Of a DNA stretch of 49,146 nt, positions 18,785-28,546 are shown one piece after another. Source of the stretch: Deltaproteobacteria bacterium (GTDB lineage: Bacteria; Desulfobacterota; Desulfobaccia; Desulfobaccales; 0-14-0-80-60-11); NCBI GenBank assembly GCA_021813445.1, contig JAKAKP010000022.1, forward strand, positions 1 through 49,146, read 5' to 3'. Under the pieces are notes generated by a model. That model was not told where the DNA came from, did not search any database, and was given only the letters and a program-made list of their open reading frames with translations. A program made the position numbers and the translations under genes. Numbering within the stretch: position 1 is the stretch's first letter; each line of letters opens with the position of its first letter.

Positions 18785-19567
18785 ATGCCCCGGAAAAAAC
18801 GCCCCAAGCTGGCGGTGTGGAAGTTCGCGTCCTGCGACGGCTGCCAGTTGTCCCTGCTGGACTGCGAGGATGAACTGTTGGCCATCGCCGGGGAGCTGGA
18901 GATCTCCTACTTTGTGGAGGCTTCCAGGGCAGTGGTCAAAGGCCCCTACGACCTGTCTTTGGTGGAGGGCTCCATTGCCGCGCCCCATGACGTGCCGCGC
19001 ATCCAGCAGGTGCGGCGGATTTCCAAATTTGTCCTGGCCATCGGCGCCTGCGCCACCGCGGGGGGCATCCAGGGGTTGCGCAATTTTGCCGACGTCCAGG
19101 AATACATCCCCCTGGTTTATGCCCGGCCCCAATATATCGAGGCCCTGGAAACTTCCACGCCCATCTCCGGCCATATCCAGGTGGACCTGGAGTTACAGGG
19201 CTGCCCCATCAACAAGCGGCAACTGGTGGAGGCGGTGAGCGCCTTTCTCCAGGGGCGCAAACCGGTGATGCCGGCCCACAGCGTCTGTCTGGAATGTAAG
19301 ATGCGGGGCAATATCTGCGTGCAGGTGGCCCACGGCACCCCCTGCCTGGGGCCGGTGACCCATGCGGGCTGCGGCGCGCTTTGCCCGACCTACCAGCGGG
19401 GTTGCTATGGTTGCTACGGACCCAAGGAGACCCCCAACACTGCGTCTCTGAGCGCCTGGCTCGGCAGCCGCCTGGGAATGACCGAGCCCGAGCTGCTGCG
19501 TCTCTTCCGCACTTTCAACGCCGGCGCACCGGCCTTTCGCCAGGAGAGCGAGGCCCATGAGCACTAG
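18785..19567 (+). CDS. hyhS: [NiFe] hydrogenase small (delta) subunit
   Basis: Carries the Fe-S cluster next to the active site; about 260 aa, no Tat signal, as expected for a cytoplasmic group 3 enzyme. The proximal-cluster motif SCDGCQ is near the N-terminus, with further ligands in GACATAGG and [11 protein letters not shown]-terminal Cys-rich section ([35 protein letters not shown]) would hold additional clusters. ATG 18785 is favoured over 18773 because GGAG at 18769-18772 overlaps too closely with the latter. It overlaps the large subunit gene by 11 bp. Confidence 0.94.
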   Translation: MPRKKRPKLAVWKFASCDGCQLSLLDCEDELLAIAGELEISYFVEASRAVVKGPYDLSLVEGSIAAPHDVPRIQQVRRISKFVLAIGACATAGGIQGLRNFADVQEYIPLVYARPQYIEALETSTPISGHIQVDLELQGCPINKRQLVEAVSAFLQGRKPVMPAHSVCLECKMRGNICVQVAHGTPCLGPVTHAGCGALCPTYQRGCYGCYGPKETPNTASLSAWLGSRLGMTEPELLRLFRTFNAGAPAFRQESEAHEH

Positions 19568-20858
19568 GACCATCAAAGTGGATTACCTGGCCCGGGTGGA
19601 AGGGGAAGGGGCGCTCCATATCAAGATCAACGACGGCCGCGTGGCCGGGGTGCAACTACAGATCTGGGAGCCGCCCCGCTTTTTCGAGGCTTTCTTAAGG
19701 GGCCGCCATTTCACCGAGGCCCCGGATATCACCGCCCGCATCTGCGGCATCTGCCCGGTGGCCTACCAGATGAGCTCCGTGCACGCCATGGAAGAGGCCC
19801 TCAAAGTCAAAGTGGAAGGCCCCCTGCGCTCCCTGCGGCGGCTGCTCTACTGCGGGGAGTGGATCGAGAGCCACGCCCTGCACCTCTTCATGCTTCATGC
19901 CCCGGACTTTTTAGGCTATGAGGATTCCCTGCAGATGGCCCGGGACCATCCGGACATGGTGAAGCTGGGCCTGCAACTGAAAAAAGTGGGCAATGAGTTG
20001 GTAGCCCTGCTGGGAGGCCGGGAAATCCACCCCATTAACGTCCGGGTGGGGGGTTTTTACAAGGTCCCCGCCAAGGAGGAGCTGGCTCCCCTGGCGGAGA
20101 GGCTCAAATGGGCCCGGGACGCGGCCAGCCAGACCGTGGCCTGGGTGGGGGGCTTACCCTTTCCCGAGTATGAGGCGGACTATGAATTCGTAGCCCTGCG
20201 CCATCCGGAGGAATATCCCCTGAATGAAGGCCGCCTGGTGTCCAGGCGGGGTCTGGATATCCCGGTCAAGGACTATGAGAAGTATTTCCAGGAAGAACAT
20301 GTGCCCCACAGTCACGCCCTGCATTCGACCCTGAAGAGCCGGGACCAGGGCCGGGGTCCTTATCTGGTGGGGCCTCTGGCCCGCTATAACCTCAACTTCG
20401 ACCGCCTTTCGCCTCTGGCCCAAGAGGCCGCCAGACAGGCGGGCCTGGGCCCGGAGTGCCGCAATCCCTTCCAGAGCATTGTGGTCCGGGCCGTGGAGAT
20501 GCTCCACGCCGTGGCTGAGGCCCTGGGCCTGATCGCCGCGTACGAGATGCCGGACGCGCCCGCGGTGCCGGTGGCGCCCCGGGCCGGCGTGGGCTGCGCC
20601 TGCACCGAGGCCCCCCGGGGCATCCTCTACCACCGCTACCGCCTGGATGAAGCGGGGCTGATCCAGGAAGCGAAGATCGTGCCCCCCACCTCCCAGAACC
20701 AGAAGAGCATGGAGGGCGACCTGGCGCAATTCGTCGCCGGCCACCTGGACCTGTCCCAGGATAAGCTTACCTGGCAGTGCGAGCAGATGATCCGCAATTA
20801 CGATCCGTGTATTTCTTGTGCAACGCATTTTTTGAATCTACGTATTGAACGCGCATAA
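19557..20858 (+). CDS. hyhL: [NiFe] hydrogenase large (alpha) subunit
   Basis: Catalytic subunit, 433 aa. The L1 motif RICGIC gives Cys63 and Cys66; the L2 motif DPCISCATH gives Cys418 and Cys421. His424 marks the maturation cleavage, which would release the last nine residues (FLNLRIERA). All four Ni ligands are Cys, so this is not a selenocysteine enzyme. The short length and partner subunits fit group 3b (sulfhydrogenase-like, bidirectional, NADP-linked). The next gene, its likely endopeptidase, overlaps by 14 bp. Confidence 0.96.
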   Translation: MSTRTIKVDYLARVEGEGALHIKINDGRVAGVQLQIWEPPRFFEAFLRGRHFTEAPDITARICGICPVAYQMSSVHAMEEALKVKVEGPLRSLRRLLYCGEWIESHALHLFMLHAPDFLGYEDSLQMARDHPDMVKLGLQLKKVGNELVALLGGREIHPINVRVGGFYKVPAKEELAPLAERLKWARDAASQTVAWVGGLPFPEYEADYEFVALRHPEEYPLNEGRLVSRRGLDIPVKDYEKYFQEEHVPHSHALHSTLKSRDQGRGPYLVGPLARYNLNFDRLSPLAQEAARQAGLGPECRNPFQSIVVRAVEMLHAVAEALGLIAAYEMPDAPAVPVAPRAGVGCACTEAPRGILYHRYRLDEAGLIQEAKIVPPTSQNQKSMEGDLAQFVAGHLDLSQDKLTWQCEQMIRNYDPCISCATHFLNLRIERA

Positions 20859-21330
20859 TCTTCAACTGCATCAGGAAACCATCTTAATCATCGGCATCGG
20901 CAACATCTTCCGGGGCGATGACGGGGCGGGGCTGGCCGCGGCGCGTCTGATCCGGGAGTTGCAGTTGCCGGGAGTAGCAGTCCTGGAGTTGGATGGCGAT
21001 CCCAGCACTTTGTTGGACCGGTGGCAGGGGGCCCAACGCGTGGTGGTGATCGACGCGGTGGCCTCCCAGTCGAGCCCGGGCCGGATCTTCCGGTTTGCCG
21101 CCCAGGCCGCGCCCTTGCCCCGCCGGCTCTTCGCCTGCTGCTCCTGCCATAGCTTCGGGCTGGCCGAGCAGATAGAAATTGCCCGGTCGCTGCAGCAACT
21201 GCCGCCCAGTCTCACGGTTTACGGCATCGAAGGCAAGGATTTCCGGCTGGGATCAGGGCTGTCCCCGGAGGTGCAACAAGCCCTGCCCCGGTTGGTGGAG
21301 CAGATCCGGGAGGATTTGGGTATTTGTTGA
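20845..21330 (+). CDS. Hydrogenase maturation endopeptidase (HyaD/HybD family)
   Basis: 161 aa. It has the family N-terminus [20 protein letters not shown] with the Asp that binds nickel, then VVVIDAV and the [15 protein letters not shown] segment. It removes the C-terminal peptide of the large subunit after Ni-Fe insertion. The frame overlaps the large-subunit gene by 14 bp and begins at TTG 20845. An internal start cannot be excluded, but the conserved GIGN block begins only 17 residues in. Confidence 0.92.
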   Translation: MNAHNLQLHQETILIIGIGNIFRGDDGAGLAAARLIRELQLPGVAVLELDGDPSTLLDRWQGAQRVVVIDAVASQSSPGRIFRFAAQAAPLPRRLFACCSCHSFGLAEQIEIARSLQQLPPSLTVYGIEGKDFRLGSGLSPEVQQALPRLVEQIREDLGIC

Positions 21331-21358
21331 ACCGCCTGGTCCTGCTCTTAAAATTACT

Positions 21359-21464
21359 TCACGCAAAGACGCCAAGGCGCAAAGTAAGGCGCAAAAGTTT
21401 TTCAAAGCGGTAGCACAGGCTTTCCAGCCTGTGCGTATTAACGTGGCGGGCAAGACGCCCACGA
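21359..21464. repeat. Repeat island after the hydrogenase operon
   Basis: A CGCAAAGACGCCAAGGCGC unit (about 21359-21395) is followed by the GGTAGCACAGGC double palindrome (21409-21464), the same two families as at 17616-17727. A GC-rich hairpin (GGCCGGCAGCCGGCC core, near 21568-21590) lies closer to the convergent EF-hand gene and may end its transcript. Confidence 0.8.
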
Positions 21465-21623
21465 TTTCTTTCATAATTCAGGGGGGCGCCGCAGGTTCGC
21501 GAAGAACTGATTTGGAATCGGCAGGGGCCTGAGGAAAGGGCCGGTGGCCGGTGGCCCGGGTGTCCCGGCCGGCAGCCGGCCCCGGGTCCTTCCCTCAGGG
21601 ACATGGTCACAGAGCTCTCAGGC

Positions 21624-22313
21624 TCAGACGTAGGCGTTCGTGCTTTGATAATCCTGAGAGGTCTGCGAATTCTGCGAATATTGGGAATATTGATCATCTT
21701 GCAGCTTCGCCAGCAAGTCGAGAAATTGCTGTAGCAGCGCCGCCAGGCTGTTGCTCTCGCTGGAACCGGTGGAATCCGTGGAAGTGCTGGCGGTGGTGCT
21801 GCTGCTGGACGTCGACGTAGAACTGTCGGTGGTGGTGGATGAGGCCGTGGAGCTGATAGACTGGCCAGTAAGCTGCTGCATGGCCGCCTCGAACTCGGTT
21901 TGGCTGATGGTGCCGTCACCATCAGTGTCCATGGCGGCAAAGATCTGGTCCGCCAGATTGGATAACTGGCTGACCGCGTTCGAGTCCTGTGGAGGCGGCG
22001 GCGGTCCCATGGAGCTCATGCCCGCGGCATCCATCAGGTTTTTCATGTGGTCTTCCCACGTGGAACTGGCCTGGGTAAATTCCGTTTGGCTAATGGAGCC
22101 ATTTTGATCGGTGTCAAAGATGGACATTATTTGGTCCGCCGTAATGGACAGACCGGTGTCTTGGGACATAGTGGCAGCGGCGGTTTGGGCTTCACTGTTG
22201 TCGATGGACCCATCGCCGTTTGTGTCCCACGTCTTGAAGATTTTTTGCCGCATCTGCTCGATGGACATGTGGTCATATCCACCACCGGTGCTGCTAATTG
22301 CGCTAATGCTCAT
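21624..22313 (-). CDS. Triple EF-hand protein with low-complexity C-terminus
   Basis: 229 aa, no signal peptide seen. Three canonical 12-residue EF-hand loops are present: Asp30-Glu41 (DTNGDGSIDNSE), Asp67-Glu78 (DTDQNGSISQTE) and Asp129-Glu140 (DTDGDGTISQTE). A Pro run lies between loops 2 and 3. Residues about 152-195 are almost pure Ser/Thr/Ala, followed by a leucine-rich helix and a Tyr/Ser/Gln tail. It should bind calcium. Upstream on its strand is AAAGGAGAGGG. Its partner or role is unknown, and export by a leaderless route is only a guess. Confidence 0.88.
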   Translation of the reverse strand: MSISAISSTGGGYDHMSIEQMRQKIFKTWDTNGDGSIDNSEAQTAAATMSQDTGLSITADQIMSIFDTDQNGSISQTEFTQASSTWEDHMKNLMDAAGMSSMGPPPPPQDSNAVSQLSNLADQIFAAMDTDGDGTISQTEFEAAMQQLTGQSISSTASSTTTDSSTSTSSSSTTASTSTDSTGSSESNSLAALLQQFLDLLAKLQDDQYSQYSQNSQTSQDYQSTNAYV

Positions 22314-22650
22314 GACCCTCTCCTTTGCATTTCATTGGGAAATTCCGGTGGGTAATCTAGTTTTGGCCATTTCCTTTGCCGCGTGCTGCTTCAGGTTGAC
22401 TGGTGGCTGTCATCACCCCCTTTGCATGCTTTCTGTATTGAAATGTGGAGAAAAATCCATACCTTAAAGGCCGCAAGATATATGCCAGGCCTATCTTGGG
22501 CAACTACTTCAAAATATTGGATAATTGTTTAAGAAAATTGAAATGGACTTGAAGAAAGCAAAATTTTCCCTGGGCCAAGGGGAAAAGCTTTCCTGTTAGG
22601 GAAGATTTTTGCCGTTAAAATATGGAGAAAAGGACTTTCGCAGACTTCTC
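22314..22650. other. Non-coding gap upstream of the EF-hand gene
   Basis: AT-richer DNA holding the presumed promoter of the minus-strand EF-hand gene. I see no gene or structured RNA here. The gap continues to 22914; its right part is the inverted-repeat element listed separately. Confidence 0.5.
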
Positions 22651-22848
22651 ATACCGAGTTGCAATCTAACGGCAATTTTATGTAGGGGCGGACCCATGTG
22701 TCCGCCCTTGCGTCCGCAAATAAAACTGCGTTAATTTTATGAACCTAGGTTATTTTTTGAGACTGAAGGATTGTGTTTTTGCGAGCGTCCAGGGGGCACA
22801 CCCGGGTGCCCCCCTACAAATCCACATCGTTAGATTGCAGCTCGGTAT
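22651..22848. mobile_element. Candidate MITE with 20-bp terminal inverted repeats
   Basis: The left end ATACCGAGTTGCAATCTAAC (22651-22670) and right end GTTAGATTGCAGCTCGGTAT (22829-22848) are complementary at 19 of 20 positions. Inner palindromes follow: GGGGCGGACCC/TGTCCGCCC (22684-22707) and GGGGGCACACCCGGGTGCCCCC near 22790-22813. The element is 198 bp and has no ORF. No clear target-site duplication is visible. Confidence 0.65.
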
Positions 22849-22914
22849 CAAATAGCAATTTCCCCATGGGGCTTTATGGTCGGCGGCCCTACTAATCCCT
22901 TGAAAGGCGGCAAA

Positions 22915-25032
22915 ATGAGCGATTCCCGGCAAGGCCTGGACCTGCAACGAATCTTCTCTCCCCAGTCGGTGGCGGTCATCGGCGCCACCACCCGTCCGGA
23001 GAGCGTGGGCCGGGCGGTTTTCGGCAATGTCTTGCATTACGACTATACGGGCGTGGTCTATCCCGTGAACCCCAAGGCCCGGAGCATCATGGGCGTCCGG
23101 GCCTACGCTTCGGTCCTGGAGATTCCCGATCCCGTGGACCTGGCGGTGATCATCGTGCCCAGCGGCGGGGTGGCCCAGGTGCTGGAGGAGTGCGGCCGCA
23201 AAGGGATCAAGGGCGCCATCGTCATTACCGCCGGCTTCAAGGAGCTGGGGGGAGAAGGGGTCGGCAAGGAGGCCGCGGTGCTGGCCGCGGCCCGGCAAAG
23301 CGGCATTCCTCTGCTGGGCCCCAACTGCCTGGGGATCATCAATACCGACCCGCAGGTCTCCCTGAACGCCAGCTTCTCCCGGCTGATGCCGCAGCCGGGC
23401 AACATCGCCCTGGTCTCCCAGAGCGGCGCGGTGGGGGTGGCGGCCCTGGAATATGCCCAGGCGGAGCGCATCGGCCTGTCCAAGTTCGTGTCCGTGGGCA
23501 ACAAAGCCGACCTCAATGAGACCGACTTCCTGGCCTACCTGCTGGATGACCCGCAAACGGACGTGATCCTGCTCTACCTGGAAGACCTGGCCACCCCCCA
23601 GAAGTTCTGCCAGTTGGCCCAGGCGAGCGGGCAGCGGAAACCCATCCTGGCCATTAAATCCGGGCGCACCGCGGCCGGGGCCCAGGCCGCGTCCTCCCAT
23701 ACCGGGGCCCTGGCGGGGTCGGACGCGGCCTACGACGCCCTCTTCGCCCAGTGCGGCGTCTTCCGGGTGGAATCCCTGGAAGAGCTGTTCGACTACGCCG
23801 CGGCCCTGGCCACCCAGCCGCTGCCCCAGGGAAACCGGACCGCAATTGTCACCAATGCCGGGGGCTTGGGCATTATGGCCACGGACGCGGCGGTGCGCTA
23901 CGGCCTAACCATGGCCGGCTTTCAGGAAGAGACCACCCAGCGTCTCCGGGAGAGTCTGCCGGCCGCGGCCAACATCCACAACCCGGTGGATGTCCTGGGG
24001 GACGCCAACGCCGCGCGCTACGCCGCGGCCCTGGAAGGGGTGCTGGCCGACCCCGGGGTGGACGGGGCCATCGTCATCTCCACCCCCCAGTTGATGACCA
24101 ACCTGAAGGAAATTGCAGCGGAGGTAACCCGGGTGGCCGAACAGCATCAAAAGCCCACTCTGGTCTGCCAGATGGCCCTGGGGGAAATTGAAGAGACCCT
24201 GACCATCCTTACCCAGGGCCACCTGCCCCATTATCACTTTCCGGAGGAGACGGCCCGGGCCCTGGCGGCCATGGCCCGCTTCGCCCGGAGCCGCCGCCGC
24301 CCCCGCTACGAAGTCAAGACCTTTACGGACGTGGATCGGCCGGCGGTGCAAAAGGTTATAAACGGCGCCAAAACCGCAGGACGCCAGTTCGTCCTGGAAC
24401 CCGAGGCGCACCAGATCTTCCAGGCCTACGGCTTCCCGGTGCTGCCCCACCGCTGGGTGCACTCGGCCGCGGACGCGGTCCGGGCCGCGGAGGAGCTGGG
24501 CTTTCCCGTGGCCTTGAAGATCGTCTCCCCGGACATTGTTCATAAGTTTGAAGTGGGGGGCGTCAAGGTTTCTCTGCACAACGGGGCGGAAATGAGCCGG
24601 GCTTACGGCGAACTCCTGGCCGGGGTGGCCCAGGCCCGGCCCCAGGCCGCGCTGGCCGGGGCCCTGGTGCAAAAGATGGCGGCCCCGGGCACGGAAATGA
24701 TCCTGGGCATGACCCGGGACCCCCACTTCGGCCCCTTGCTGATGATCGGCCTGGGGGGCACCCTGGTGGAGATTTTTCAGGACGTGGCGTTTTGCGTGGC
24801 CCCCATTTCCGAGCAATGGGCCCACAAGATGATCCGGGAGCTGAAGGCCTTTCCCCTGTTGCAGGGTTTCCGGGGAGAGCCCCCCGCGGACCTGGAGTCC
24901 ATCGCCCAGTGCCTGGAGCGCCTGTCCCAACTGGTCCTGGACTTCCCGGAGATCCGGGAGCTGGACATCAACCCCTTGATAGTCTTTGCCCAGGGCGCGG
25001 CCGTAGTGGACGCCAGGATTTTCGTGGACTGA
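22915..25032 (+). CDS. ADP-forming acyl-CoA synthetase (acetate--CoA ligase family), alpha-beta fusion
   Basis: About 705 aa. N-terminal CoA-binding Rossmann domain (SVAVIGATTRPESVGRAVF), then succinyl-CoA-ligase-like domains with ITAGFKELG and LLGPNCLGI. The phosphohistidine region is SSHTGALAGSDAAYDALF. The C-terminal ATP-grasp domain has GFPVALKIVSPDIVHKFEVG and ends LDINPLIVF. It interconverts an acyl-CoA, ADP and Pi with the acid, CoA and ATP, giving substrate-level ATP, or works in the acid-activating direction. Substrate is not predictable. ATG 22915 follows AAAGGCGG; a start at 22876 has no ribosome site. Confidence 0.9.
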   Translation: MSDSRQGLDLQRIFSPQSVAVIGATTRPESVGRAVFGNVLHYDYTGVVYPVNPKARSIMGVRAYASVLEIPDPVDLAVIIVPSGGVAQVLEECGRKGIKGAIVITAGFKELGGEGVGKEAAVLAAARQSGIPLLGPNCLGIINTDPQVSLNASFSRLMPQPGNIALVSQSGAVGVAALEYAQAERIGLSKFVSVGNKADLNETDFLAYLLDDPQTDVILLYLEDLATPQKFCQLAQASGQRKPILAIKSGRTAAGAQAASSHTGALAGSDAAYDALFAQCGVFRVESLEELFDYAAALATQPLPQGNRTAIVTNAGGLGIMATDAAVRYGLTMAGFQEETTQRLRESLPAAANIHNPVDVLGDANAARYAAALEGVLADPGVDGAIVISTPQLMTNLKEIAAEVTRVAEQHQKPTLVCQMALGEIEETLTILTQGHLPHYHFPEETARALAAMARFARSRRRPRYEVKTFTDVDRPAVQKVINGAKTAGRQFVLEPEAHQIFQAYGFPVLPHRWVHSAADAVRAAEELGFPVALKIVSPDIVHKFEVGGVKVSLHNGAEMSRAYGELLAGVAQARPQAALAGALVQKMAAPGTEMILGMTRDPHFGPLLMIGLGGTLVEIFQDVAFCVAPISEQWAHKMIRELKAFPLLQGFRGEPPADLESIAQCLERLSQLVLDFPEIRELDINPLIVFAQGAAVVDARIFVD

Positions 25033-25037
25033 CTTTT

Positions 25038-25067
25038 AAAGCTGTCAGCTATCAGCTTTCAGCTTAT
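25038..25067. repeat. CAGC-rich repeat unit
   Basis: AGCTGTCAGCTATCAGC followed by TTTCAGC, the same family as at 17587, 17787 and 42798. It begins a few bases after the stop of the acyl-CoA synthetase gene. Confidence 0.75.
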
Positions 25068-25095
25068 AAGGGAAATGCTTTGAGGATAGGAGACG

Positions 25096-25698
25096 ATGAT
25101 ACAGCTTAAGAAGTTATTTACTCCCGAGGCCTCCCTGGACCCGGACGAGGCCCGGAAATACCTGGCCTCCCATGGGGAGGGCACTTTCACCTTACTGGAC
25201 GTGCGCCAGCCCGGCGAGTATGAAGAAGAGCATATTCCCGGGGCCACGCTCATCCCCCTGCCCCAGCTCCATGACCAATACCAGAAGCTGGACCCGGAAA
25301 AACCCACCCTGGTTTACTGCGCCACCGGCGGCCGCAGCCGGGTGGGGGCCCAACTCCTTTCCGGGCAGGGTTTCAAAGAGGTCTATAATCTGGCGGGGGG
25401 CATCAAGGCCTTCCAGGGACAGAAGGCCAGGGGGCCCCAGGAACTCAACCTGGACCTCATCCGGGGGGACGAATCTCCCACGGAAGTGGTGATCCTGGCC
25501 TACACCCTGGAAAAAGGGCTGCAAAGTTTTTATGAGGCTGCGGCCGTGCAAGCCGCAGATGCCGATCTGGCTGCACTCTGCCGGCAACTGGCGCACTTCG
25601 AAGAACTGCACGAAGAGAAGCTGGCCGGCCTTTACCGCCAGATGGAGCCCTCCGGCCAGGACCTGGCCGCCCTGGCGGCAGACAAAGAACCTGCCTAA
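25096..25698 (+). CDS. Rhodanese domain fused to rubrerythrin-like helical domain
   Basis: 200 aa. Residues about 15-110 are a rhodanese fold (LLDVRQPGEYEEEHIPGA) with the active-site loop CATGGRSR, Cys intact. Residues about 125-185 are two helices with TLEKGLQSFYEAAA and HFEELHEEKLAGLYRQM, like half of a rubrerythrin/ferritin four-helix bundle with possible metal-binding Glu/His. It would handle persulfide sulfur, perhaps with a di-iron or dimeric helical site. ATG 25096 is preceded by GATAGGAGA. Confidence 0.85.
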   Translation: MIQLKKLFTPEASLDPDEARKYLASHGEGTFTLLDVRQPGEYEEEHIPGATLIPLPQLHDQYQKLDPEKPTLVYCATGGRSRVGAQLLSGQGFKEVYNLAGGIKAFQGQKARGPQELNLDLIRGDESPTEVVILAYTLEKGLQSFYEAAAVQAADADLAALCRQLAHFEELHEEKLAGLYRQMEPSGQDLAALAADKEPA

Positions 25699-25889
25699 AT
25701 AATCCTCCAGGTCATTGTTCTAGGCATTGGCGCCTATATGGCGTGGCAGGGAAGCATCACTCAGTGACTGTATCGTCTTCTATATTTGCAGCATATCAGA
25801 AATTTTCCAGAGAATATCGATAAGTCCAGGGGATGGTAAGGCACGGGCATCCGGGGCGCGATGCCCTTTATGTAGGCTGGCTAACTGCC

Positions 25890-26159
25890 TCAGGTCCGCT
25901 TGAGGCTCGCCAGGGCTGCTTCGTATTCGGTCAGAGTCTTTTGCCAGTACTGCAGCTCGCGATATTCCTGGGTCCAGCTCTGGATGGGATGCTGCTCGGA
26001 CAGGAGTCCCTCCTCCAGGGCCTGGAGAAACGCGGCCGTGGTCAGGCCGTATTGCTGCTCCCGCCTGGCGAGGGAATCCTGCAATTGCCTTACCTTTTTC
26101 CGGCAAAGGGCGATTTCCCGGCCCATGGATATCGAATATTCATCCGTATGCATGGTCAT
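25890..26159 (-). CDS. Small helical protein, likely partner of the chelatase
   Basis: 89 aa, strongly helical (GREIALCRKKVRQLQDSLARREQQYG, WTQEYRELQYWQKTLTEYEAAL), probably a coiled coil. It starts 10 bp after the stop of the chelatase gene on the same strand, with AGAGGG upstream, so the two are likely co-transcribed. No family recognised. Confidence 0.7.
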   Translation of the reverse strand: MTMHTDEYSISMGREIALCRKKVRQLQDSLARREQQYGLTTAAFLQALEEGLLSEQHPIQSWTQEYRELQYWQKTLTEYEAALASLKRT

Positions 26160-26169
26160 CCATCCCTCT

Positions 26170-28137
26170 CTACCCCCGCACTTCTTCGATCCGGGCCACC
26201 ACGTCCGCGGCCTGGAGGCTTTGGATGCTGAGGTATTGACCGCCCATGGTCTTGCTCAGCTCCGGCAGACAGCCGAAATCGATCATAGGGGTATGGATTT
26301 CGGTGTCCAGGATCAGGGTGTTAATATTCAGGTCCCGGAGTTTGACTGCCAGCTTCTTGGTCTCGACAATGGCCGGGCCCCGGCCCAGGTTGATGTTGGC
26401 CTTGCCGTCGGTGATCAGGACCAGGAGAAACGCATCTTTGGGGTGCTTCAGCTTCTCCTGATTAATCACGTCGTAGGCCAGGTGCAGGGCGTGGGGCAAC
26501 GGCGTCTTGCCGCCGGTGGGCAGGTGCTCCAGGCATTTGCGCGCGGTCTCGATGCTGTTGGTGAAGGGGAGCGCCAGTTCCGCTTTCTGCCCTCGAAAAG
26601 TGATCAGTCCCACCCGTTCCCGTTTCTGGTAGGCGTCCAGGAGCAGCGAGAGGATGGCGGCCTTGGTTTCGGACATGCGCTGCTCCGCGCCCATGGAGCC
26701 GCTGGCGTCCACCACGAAGAGGATCGGGTGGCCGATGCGCTTTTCCCGGACCTTGTGGCGCACGTCCGGCGGGGCCACGGCCAGGGCCAGGTTGCCCTTC
26801 TCCCGGAAGGCCTGGTAAGGCGCGGCGGCCCTCAAGGTGGCGTCCAGGGCCAGGTCCGGTGCGGCCTTAGGGGTAGGGGTGGAGCGCACGTAGCGGCCGC
26901 TTTTGTCTTCGGTGGGGGCCTGGGTGCGGCGGCCCAGGGCCTTTTTGGGGATGCGGTCCGGGGGCAGTTCCAGGGGCTTGACGGGGTAGGTGGCGCTGGG
27001 GGTAAAAACGACTTCCTTCATACCGGGGTCCTGACCCGGGCGGGGTGCCGCGTCCGGTTGGGGCGTAGCGGTGGTGGGGGTATGCTCCCGGTGTTTGTGG
27101 CTTTCCTCGTGGCGCTTGAGGCTTTCCTCCAGCTTCTCCAGGTCCAGTTGCCGCTCGCTCAAGGGTTTGCGCCGCAGCCGATGGGGCAGCACCAGTTCCG
27201 CGGCTTCCCGCACCTCCTGAGGCCCGGCTTCCTCCCGGCCATGGTAGGCGGCCAGGGCCAGGGCCACCTTGAGCATGTAGATATCGGCCCGGTGGCCGTC
27301 CACGCCCTGATCCAGGCAGATGCGGGAGATGAGCTCAAGCAAGCCGCCTGCGGCCTGCACCCGGGGCAGGCGCTCCCGGGCCGACAAAATGGCCTGGCGC
27401 AGGTTTTCCTGCTCCGGCTGCCACTTTTGGGAAAAGGCCTCCGGGTCCCCTTCGTATTCCAGCCAGCGCTGCACCACGGTGATGCGGGCCTCCAGGTCAT
27501 GGAGGCCGGTGACTTCCACGCAGAGGCCGAAGCGGTCCAGGAGTTGGGGCCGCAGTTCCCCTTCCTCCGGGTTCATGGTGCCCACCAGGAGGAAACGGGC
27601 CGGGTGGATGAAGGAGACGCCCTCCCGCTCCACCACGTTGAGGCCCATGGCCGCGGCGTCCAGGAGCACGTCCACCAGGTGGTCGTCCAGGAGATTGACT
27701 TCGTCCACGTAAAGGATGGAGCGGTTGGCCGCGGCCAGGATGCCGGGTTCGAAGTGCTTTTCCCCGCTTTTGATGGCCTTCTCCAGGTCGATGGTGCCCA
27801 GGAGCCGGTCTTCGGTGGTGCCCAGGGGCAGGTCCACCACGGCCATGGGCCGCTCCCGCACCGGCAGCTTGTGGCCCGCGGCCAGGCGACCGCGGCAGGC
27901 GTCGCACAGGGATTCGGCGGCTTCGGGGTCGCAGTTGAAGGGGCAATCCGCCACCAGGCGCATGGGGGGCAGGAGGGCGGCCAGACCCCGGGCCGCGGTG
28001 GATTTGGCCGTGCCCTTTTCCCCCCTGATCAGGACGCCGCCGATGAGGGGGTTGATGGCATTCAGGATCAGGGCCTTCTTCAGGCGTTCCTGGTCCACCA
28101 GGGCCGCGAAGGGAAAGACCGGGCGTTTATAGGTCAT
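26170..28137 (-). CDS. Fused AAA+/VWA metal chelatase subunit (BchI-BchD / CobS-CobT-like)
   Basis: 655 aa. The N-terminal AAA+ domain has a Walker A ([14 protein letters not shown]), a Cys-rich insert ([17 protein letters not shown]), Walker B ([23 protein letters not shown]) and [21 protein letters not shown] Pro/charged linker (about 350-440) leads to a VWA domain with a MIDAS site ([28 protein letters not shown]). Such fused ChlI-ChlD proteins power Mg2+ or Co2+ insertion by a large ChlH/CobN subunit, which is not in this window. Given the cobalamin operon nearby, cobalt chelation is plausible but not proven. Confidence 0.88.
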   Translation of the reverse strand: MTYKRPVFPFAALVDQERLKKALILNAINPLIGGVLIRGEKGTAKSTAARGLAALLPPMRLVADCPFNCDPEAAESLCDACRGRLAAGHKLPVRERPMAVVDLPLGTTEDRLLGTIDLEKAIKSGEKHFEPGILAAANRSILYVDEVNLLDDHLVDVLLDAAAMGLNVVEREGVSFIHPARFLLVGTMNPEEGELRPQLLDRFGLCVEVTGLHDLEARITVVQRWLEYEGDPEAFSQKWQPEQENLRQAILSARERLPRVQAAGGLLELISRICLDQGVDGHRADIYMLKVALALAAYHGREEAGPQEVREAAELVLPHRLRRKPLSERQLDLEKLEESLKRHEESHKHREHTPTTATPQPDAAPRPGQDPGMKEVVFTPSATYPVKPLELPPDRIPKKALGRRTQAPTEDKSGRYVRSTPTPKAAPDLALDATLRAAAPYQAFREKGNLALAVAPPDVRHKVREKRIGHPILFVVDASGSMGAEQRMSETKAAILSLLLDAYQKRERVGLITFRGQKAELALPFTNSIETARKCLEHLPTGGKTPLPHALHLAYDVINQEKLKHPKDAFLLVLITDGKANINLGRGPAIVETKKLAVKLRDLNINTLILDTEIHTPMIDFGCLPELSKTMGGQYLSIQSLQAADVVARIEEVRG

Positions 28138-28194
28138 TTATTCTCCGGACATAGTGCTTCGTTATATTAATGCCGTATATCGAGGTTTTGGTCC

Positions 28195-28295
28195 TTCTCC
28201 CTCCCCCTTGAGGGGGGAGGGCTGGGGGGGATTTTCTGGAAGTTGCGCCGATTAATCCCCCTCCCCCCAACCCCCTCCCACAAGGGGAGGGGGAG
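28195..28295. repeat. Nested palindromic CTCCCCC/GGGGGAG element, copy 1
   Basis: The outer half CTCCCTCCCCCTTGAGGGG and the far half CACAAGGGGAGGGGGAG are each palindromic and also complementary to each other. Homologous elements: 34203-34319, 36863-36967, 42147-42264 and 48992-49094. Confidence 0.85.
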
Positions 28296-28464
28296 TTAAG
28301 ATGCCGAAATGGCCAAAATGCCTTACAGAAATCTAATATAGGTAGTTTATGGGTGCGCCCAGGGCTCATGAATAACTGTGGTGCATTTACTACAAGTCAT
28401 TTCAAAATCTCTTTACCGGAGTCAATTTTCATAAACCAGGATTAAGGTTGATGTTGATGAGGAA

Positions 28465-28546
28465 CAAATTCCCCCCTTTGCAAAAGGGGGGGGATTTATA
28501 AGCGCCCGAAAATCCCCTAAATCCCCCTTGCCCAAAGGGGGACTTA
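28465..28546. repeat. CCCCCCTTTGCAAAAGGGGGG palindrome pair
   Basis: Two adjacent palindromes (AATTCCCCCCTTTGCAAAAG... and ATCCCCCTTGCCCAAAGGGG) with short spacer. The same family occurs at 42625, 44137, 45160 and 48850. Confidence 0.8.

Noticed and set aside
20800-20858. Selenocysteine at the Ni site of the hydrogenase
   Set aside because: The L2 motif encodes DPCISC with ordinary Cys codons and no in-frame TGA.
25900-28170. Long open frame antisense to the chelatase (over 700 codons)
   Set aside because: It is the GC-rich shadow of the chelatase gene: no recognisable domain, while the opposite strand has Walker A/B and MIDAS motifs.
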